From NCBI GenBank assembly GCA_017631435.1, contig JAGBTG010000056.1:169220-233219 (forward strand): 64,000 bases of DNA, in the 5' to 3' direction. Positions 59,813 to 64,000 of this stretch are shown here, one piece after another (the first letter of the stretch is position 1; every line of letters starts with the position of its first letter). The DNA is from Bacteroidales bacterium. GTDB taxonomy: Bacteria; Bacteroidota; Bacteroidia; Bacteroidales; UBA932. A model generated the notes under the pieces. That model saw only the letters and a list, made by a program, of their open reading frames with translations, was not told the DNA's origin and searched no databases. A program made the position numbers and the translations under genes.

Positions 59813-60964
59813 CTATGCAAGGAATGCAAGCAGGATACCTGCTGCAACTGCACTACCGATAACACCTGCCACGTTAGGACCCATAGCATGCATTAGAAGG
59901 TAGTTTCTCTTGTCATACTCAAGACCTACGTTATTTGATACGCGTGCTGCATCTGGAACTGCAGATACACCTGCGTTACCGATAAGCGGGTTGATCTTGT
60001 TGCCCTCTTTCAAGAACAAGTTGAAGAACTTCACGAACAATACACCTGCAAATGTTGCAACAACAAATGAGAATGCACCAAGGATGAAGATCTTAACTGA
60101 GCTCCACTGCAAGAATTTGTCTGCCTGAGTTGAAGCACCTACGGTAATACCGATAAGGATGGTTACAACGTCAATTAGCGGACCGCTTGCTGTAGTTGCA
60201 AGACGTTTTGTAACGCCTGACTCCTTAATGAGGTTACCGAAGAACAACATACCCAATAGTGGAATACCTGAAGGTACGATGAATGCTGTTAGAAGGAAAC
60301 CTACGATAGGGAACAGTCTCTTCTCTGTAGGAGATACAGCTCTTGGAGCTTTCATCTTGATAAGTCTCTCTTTCTCAGTAGTAAGCAGCTTCATGATAGG
60401 AGGCTGGATTACTGGAACAAGAGCCATGTAAGAGTAAGCTGACACTGCAATAGCACCCATCAAATCCGGAGCAAGTCTACCTGAAAGGAAGATAGCTGTA
60501 GGACCGTCAGCACCACCAATGATACCGATTGCACCAGCCTCAGTAGGAGAGAAGCCCAATGCAAGAGCAACAATGTATGCGCCAAAGATACCGAACTGTG
60601 CAGCAGCACCGATAAGCATAAGTTTAGGGTTTGAAATCAATGCAGAGAAATCTGTCATTGCACCAATACCCAAGAAGATTAGAGGTGGATACCAACCCTG
60701 GCTTACACCACCATAAAGGATGTTAAGCACAGAACCTTGCTCGTATACACCTACCTGTAGTCCTGGAAACAAAGGAATGTTTCCAATAAGGATACCAAAG
60801 CCAATAGGAATAAGAAGCATAGGCTCCCAATCCTTTGCAATAGCCAGGTATATGAATACCAATCCCACAAGTATCATCAGGATATGCCCCATTGTTACAT
60901 TGGCAAATCCTGTGTACATAAAGAATTGGCTCAAATTATCTAAAATACTAGCTTCGTAAACCAT
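59813..60964 (-). CDS. mmdB: Na+-translocating decarboxylase beta subunit
   Basis: The membrane subunit that couples decarboxylation of carboxybiotin to Na+ export. 383 residues with about 11 hydrophobic segments. The essential Asp is Asp153 in GIIGGADGPTAIFLSGRLAP. The C-terminal motif VSNNVGLEYDKRNYLLMHAMGPNVAGVIGSAVAAG carries the Asn and Ser of the Na+ path. It is somewhat shorter than the usual 400-430 at the N-terminus, where the first helix starts directly (MVYEASILDNLSQFFMYTGF). It is the last gene of the operon, two bases after the biotin-carrier gene. Confidence 0.95.
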   Translation of the reverse strand: MVYEASILDNLSQFFMYTGFANVTMGHILMILVGLVFIYLAIAKDWEPMLLIPIGFGILIGNIPLFPGLQVGVYEQGSVLNILYGGVSQGWYPPLIFLGIGAMTDFSALISNPKLMLIGAAAQFGIFGAYIVALALGFSPTEAGAIGIIGGADGPTAIFLSGRLAPDLMGAIAVSAYSYMALVPVIQPPIMKLLTTEKERLIKMKAPRAVSPTEKRLFPIVGFLLTAFIVPSGIPLLGMLFFGNLIKESGVTKRLATTASGPLIDVVTILIGITVGASTQADKFLQWSSVKIFILGAFSFVVATFAGVLFVKFFNLFLKEGNKINPLIGNAGVSAVPDAARVSNNVGLEYDKRNYLLMHAMGPNVAGVIGSAVAAGILLAFLA

Positions 60965-60966
60965 AA

Positions 60967-61407
60967 TTAACCAATTATTACAAGAGGTGCACCCTCAAGT
61001 ACTGAATCACCTTTACCTACTTTAATTGCTGTTACTGTACCGTCTGCAGTAGACTCAATTGCGTTCTCCATTTTCATTGCCTCAAGAACCATTACAGTCT
61101 GGCCTCTCTTAACAACATCACCCTCTTTAACGCATACGTCAAGGATAACGCCTGGAAGTGGAGAAGTAACTGCAGTACCAGCACCGCCTGCAGCAGCGGC
61201 AGGTTTTGCAACTGGAGCAGCAGCAGGAGCTGGAGCAGCAGATTTTGCTACAGGTTTAGCAACTGGAGCAGCTGCTTTCTTAACTGGTTTGTCAAACTCA
61301 ACTTTGAATGGAGTTCCGTTTACCTCCACTTCAGCCATTGAGCCATCTACCTCGTTAATGGCAACATTGTATTCGTTACCATTAATTTTCAATTTGTATT
61401 CTTTCAT
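60967..61407 (-). CDS. mmdC: Biotin carrier subunit of the Na+-pumping decarboxylase
   Basis: A 146-residue protein. The N-terminal 40 residues form a small beta domain (MKEYKLKINGNEYNVAINEV). A Pro/Ala/Lys-rich flexible linker runs from about 43 to 78. The biotinyl domain at 80-146 has the attachment motif EAMKMENA with biotin on Lys112. The carrier shuttles CO2 from the carboxyltransferase to the membrane beta subunit. The long Ala/Pro linker is typical of the methylmalonyl-CoA and glutaconyl-CoA decarboxylases. Confidence 0.95.
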   Translation of the reverse strand: MKEYKLKINGNEYNVAINEVDGSMAEVEVNGTPFKVEFDKPVKKAAAPVAKPVAKSAAPAPAAAPVAKPAAAAGGAGTAVTSPLPGVILDVCVKEGDVVKRGQTVMVLEAMKMENAIESTADGTVTAIKVGKGDSVLEGAPLVIIG

Positions 61408-61428
61408 TGTGTAAATTTCTTTAATGGA

Positions 61429-62415
61429 TTATTTTTTTCTTTGTGGAGTCTCTCTCAAAGTGTAAATCTTAGAACTCCAAGGTGAATATGTTCTTGATAC
61501 CTTGTTGATTGTAAGAACGGTCTCCTCAAAGTCGTGAGCCTCATTCTCTATCATGAACAAGTGGATAGCCATTGAAATTGCAGCATATGTCTCTGCAGAA
61601 ACCTGACCTGATGTATCTGCCTTCTCTTTGTTTGCAACATCCTTAACAGCCTCAACTGCATTCTCTGATTTCTTCCTGATATGGAATTTACCAATCTGTT
61701 TGAATACAAGATAAAGGATTGCCAATGCAAGGAATGTTACACTCATTGCAGTAAGTGTAAGGAAGATGCCAATAGGGTCTGCCTTAGCCATCAATGCAGA
61801 TTTAGACTCGCCGTCCAAAGTTGCATTGTTTGTGCTAGGGGTAGGGTTATCCATTTTAATCCAACCGAACTCAGTTGAAGTATCAGCTTTAGCCTCAGCT
61901 TCAAGCAAAGAGTTTCTGTAAGATTTGTAGAATGCGCTAAGCTCTGTAACAGAACCAACACCGTCCATTTTTCTACCGTATGATTTATTTGTATCAAGTG
62001 CAGGGAATACCACTTTGTCAATGATGGTTCTACCATCAGCAGCAGTGAAGATTACCTCTTTTGCACCGTCCAAAGTAAATCCAAGATGGAAAGTACCTCT
62101 GTTTGCAACACCGTCAGCCCAGAAAAGGATGTGCTGGCGAGGCTGAACTTTGGTAAGTACATCACCTTTAGGAATCATGTACATTGTAAGATTCTCAGGA
62201 TCTGTTGACAGATAACATCCTGCGATATCTACAGTACCGTATGAAGTGTTGAAAAGCTCAATCCAACCGCTTCTGTAGCCATAATCATCCTCAAACCCCT
62301 CAGTGTTGGTTACAAGAACCTCATTAAGGCGCATGTCGGACATATTCTGGGCATTCAGATTAGAAGCGCAGACAAGAACTCCCAACAACAATATTAAACT
62401 GTAAATTTTCTTCAT
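61429..62415 (-). CDS. mmdD: Lamin-tail-domain/OadG fusion, gamma/delta subunit of the decarboxylase
   Basis: A 328-residue protein in the slot of the small anchoring subunit (OadG/MmdD, usually about 80-120 residues). It begins with a signal peptide (MKKIYSLILLLGVLVCASNLNAQ). An exported lamin-tail-type beta-sandwich covers about 25-195 (LNEVLVTNTEG, SGWIELFNTSYGTVDIAGCYLS, LFWADGV). A single membrane helix at about 214-238 (DPIGIFLTLTAMSVTFLALAI) is the OadG-type anchor. The cytosolic tail contains SAETYAAISMAIHLFMIENEAHD and YSPWSSKIYTLRETPQRK, the complex-binding end. The exported domain is an addition to the known subunit; similar fusions occur in other Bacteroidota. Confidence 0.85.
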   Translation of the reverse strand: MKKIYSLILLLGVLVCASNLNAQNMSDMRLNEVLVTNTEGFEDDYGYRSGWIELFNTSYGTVDIAGCYLSTDPENLTMYMIPKGDVLTKVQPRQHILFWADGVANRGTFHLGFTLDGAKEVIFTAADGRTIIDKVVFPALDTNKSYGRKMDGVGSVTELSAFYKSYRNSLLEAEAKADTSTEFGWIKMDNPTPSTNNATLDGESKSALMAKADPIGIFLTLTAMSVTFLALAILYLVFKQIGKFHIRKKSENAVEAVKDVANKEKADTSGQVSAETYAAISMAIHLFMIENEAHDFEETVLTINKVSRTYSPWSSKIYTLRETPQRKK

Positions 62416-62432
62416 TTTAATTGTTGTTAAAA

Positions 62433-63986
62433 TTATAGAGGTAGGTTATCGTGCTTCTTAGCCGGATTAGCAAGTTTCTTGGTCTGAAGCTCCTGAAGAG
62501 CTCTGATGATACGGAAACGAGTGTTTCTTGGCTCAATTACATCATCAATGTAACCGTATTTGGCAGCGTTGTAAGGGTTTGCAAATGCATCTCTGTACTC
62601 CTGCTCTTTCTCTTTAGCGAATGCTTTAGGATCAGCAGCCTCTTTCATCTCTTTACCGTAAAGAACCTCAATAGCTCCAGAAGGACCCATTACTGCAATC
62701 TCACCTGTAGGCCATGAGTAGTTGATGTCACCACGAAGGTGTTTAGAGCTCATCACACAGTATGCACCACCGTAAGCTTTTCTAAGAACAACTGTAACTT
62801 TTGGAACAGTAGCCTCACCGTAAGCGTAAAGAAGTTTAGCACCGTGAAGGATGATTCCGCCGTACTCCTGCTGTGTACCAGGCAAGAAACCAGGAACGTC
62901 AACTAGGGTTACCAATGGAATGTTGAAAGCGTCGCAGAAACGTACGAAACGTGCAGCTTTTCTAGAAGAGTTGTTGTCAAGAACACCTGCAAGAGCTTTA
63001 GGCTGGTTAGCTACGATACCAACAGACTGACCGTTGAAACGTGCAAAACCTACAACAATGTTCTTAGCGTAGTCTTTGTGAACCTCAAGGAATTTGCCCT
63101 CGTCAACGATAGCGCCAATTACCTCGTATACATCGTATGGTTTGTTAGGATCATCAGGGATAATCTCGTTAAGTGAATCCTCAAGACGGTCGATAGGATC
63201 GGTAGTCTCAACATATGGAGCCTCCTCCAAGTTGTTCTGAGGGATATAGCTCAATAGAGCTTTGATAACCTCAAGACCCTCAACCTCGCTGTCTACTGCA
63301 AAGTGTGCAACACCACTCTTTGAAGCGTGTACGCTTGCACCACCAAGCTGCTCCTGTGTAACATCCTCACCAGTTACTGATTTTACTACTTTAGGACCAG
63401 TCAAGAACATGTAGCTGGTACCTCTGGTCATGATGTTGAAGTCAGTTAGAGCTGGAGAATATACAGCACCACCTGCACAAGGACCGAAGATAGCAGAAAT
63501 CTGAGGGATAACACCAGATGCAAGAATGTTTCTCTGGAAAATCTCAGTATAACCTGCAAGAGCGTTTACACCCTCCTGGATACGTGCTCCACCTGAGTCG
63601 TTAAGACCGATAACTGGTGCACCCATAGTCATACCTTTGTCCATTACTTTACAGATCTTCATTGCAAAGCTCTCAGAAAGTGAACCTCCGAATACGGTAA
63701 AGTCCTGAGCAAATACGTAAACCATACGGCCGTCGATTGTACCTCTACCGGTTACAACACCGTCACCAAGGAATACGTTCTTCTCCATACCGAAGTTTGT
63801 ACAACGGTGTGTTACAAACATATCAAACTCCTCAAAGCTTCCCTCATCAAGAAGCATGTTGATTCTTTCACGAGCAGTATATTTGCCTTTTTCGTGCTGT
63901 GAGTCAATTCTTTTTTGACCACCGCCAATGCGTGCTTTCTCACGTAGAGAAATCAACGCTTTTACTTGTTCGAGTTGATGGCTCAT
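62433..63986 (-). CDS. mmdA: Methylmalonyl-CoA decarboxylase alpha subunit (carboxyltransferase)
   Basis: A 517-residue acyl-CoA carboxyltransferase of the crotonase fold. Motifs: [107 protein letters not shown], and [19 protein letters not shown]. It moves the carboxyl group of methylmalonyl-CoA to biotin. Alone it could also be the beta subunit of propionyl-CoA carboxylase. The adjacent anchoring, biotin and Na+-pump subunits identify it as the decarboxylase, which in Bacteroidales serves the succinate-to-propionate route. Start at 63986; the upstream promoter is cut by the window end. Confidence 0.93.
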   Translation of the reverse strand: MSHQLEQVKALISLREKARIGGGQKRIDSQHEKGKYTARERINMLLDEGSFEEFDMFVTHRCTNFGMEKNVFLGDGVVTGRGTIDGRMVYVFAQDFTVFGGSLSESFAMKICKVMDKGMTMGAPVIGLNDSGGARIQEGVNALAGYTEIFQRNILASGVIPQISAIFGPCAGGAVYSPALTDFNIMTRGTSYMFLTGPKVVKSVTGEDVTQEQLGGASVHASKSGVAHFAVDSEVEGLEVIKALLSYIPQNNLEEAPYVETTDPIDRLEDSLNEIIPDDPNKPYDVYEVIGAIVDEGKFLEVHKDYAKNIVVGFARFNGQSVGIVANQPKALAGVLDNNSSRKAARFVRFCDAFNIPLVTLVDVPGFLPGTQQEYGGIILHGAKLLYAYGEATVPKVTVVLRKAYGGAYCVMSSKHLRGDINYSWPTGEIAVMGPSGAIEVLYGKEMKEAADPKAFAKEKEQEYRDAFANPYNAAKYGYIDDVIEPRNTRFRIIRALQELQTKKLANPAKKHDNLPL

Positions 63987-64000
63987 TTTATAATTCTTAT

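Noticed and set aside
62433-63986. Propionyl-CoA carboxylase beta subunit
   Set aside because: The adjacent Na+-pump, biotin-carrier and anchoring subunits and the lack of a biotin carboxylase gene favour the decarboxylase.
1-64000. TCCCGAC heptamer as a Chi or chromosome-segregation signal
   Set aside because: The two orientations are nearly equal in number along the window; such signals are strongly strand-biased.

Overview
The window comes from a Bacteroidota genome, most probably order Bacteroidales. The reasons are: promoters of the type TTTG-N19-21-TAnnTTTG in front of many genes; abundant lipoproteins whose lipid-anchor Cys is followed by acidic residues; BACON, DUF4465, DUF1343 and BtuG-type surface proteins; a chlamydia-like minimal V-type ATPase; and a Na+-pumping decarboxylase. 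It is moderately AT-rich. No rRNA or tRNA gene and no insertion sequence was seen. I could not assign a genus.

Layout. 1-4.6 kb: rpsA, rnz and a C-terminal processing protease on the plus strand. 4.6-5.1 kb: two abutting non-coding tandem arrays (52-bp and 51-bp periods). 5.1-12.3 kb: SRP RNA and cdd on the minus strand, then a cell-wall pair (glucosaminidase/LysM, mltG), tRNA and rRNA modification genes (mnmA, rsmI, mtaB) and folB. 13.4-14.7 kb: a toxin-antitoxin pair of the DUF3990/HTH type. 14.7-32.7 kb: a flavoprotein, tsaD, a TamB-like giant, slyD, nhaC, tldE/tldD, an M14 peptidase and a secreted WD40 protein. 32.8-37 kb: two lipoproteins, one a BACON plus GLUG-like repeat surface protein. 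37-40.1 kb: rpmE, a Bax-inhibitor membrane protein, namZ and a Phd/RelE-like toxin-antitoxin pair.

40.1-52.3 kb is the most interesting part. A lone PqqD-like gene faces a cobalamin-riboswitch operon across an inverted repeat. The operon runs: unknown cytoplasmic protein, 40-residue peptide, DUF4465 lipoprotein, PKD-like surface lipoprotein, BtuG, BtuB. It is followed by a tight four-gene operon (NTP_transf_5 nucleotidyltransferase, ABC exporter, HPr-kinase-like P-loop protein, S26-like peptidase). The PqqD protein, the small peptide and the four-gene operon together look like an uncharacterised peptide-maturation and export system.

52.3-64 kb holds two minus-strand operons that suggest a sodium cycle: a V-type ATPase (E, DUF2764, A, B, D, I, K) whose K subunit keeps the Na+-type ligand residues, and a methylmalonyl-CoA decarboxylase-type Na+ pump (A, D fused to a lamin-tail domain, C, B). 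The NhaC antiporter at 22.7-24.1 kb fits the same physiology.

Non-coding signals recur across the window: an over-represented 7-mer TCCCGAC/GTCGGGA, a family of intergenic hairpins with a GACGACGTCA-type loop, a long REP-like stem-loop between rsmI and folB, and promoters placed so close to start codons that several mRNAs are probably leaderless.
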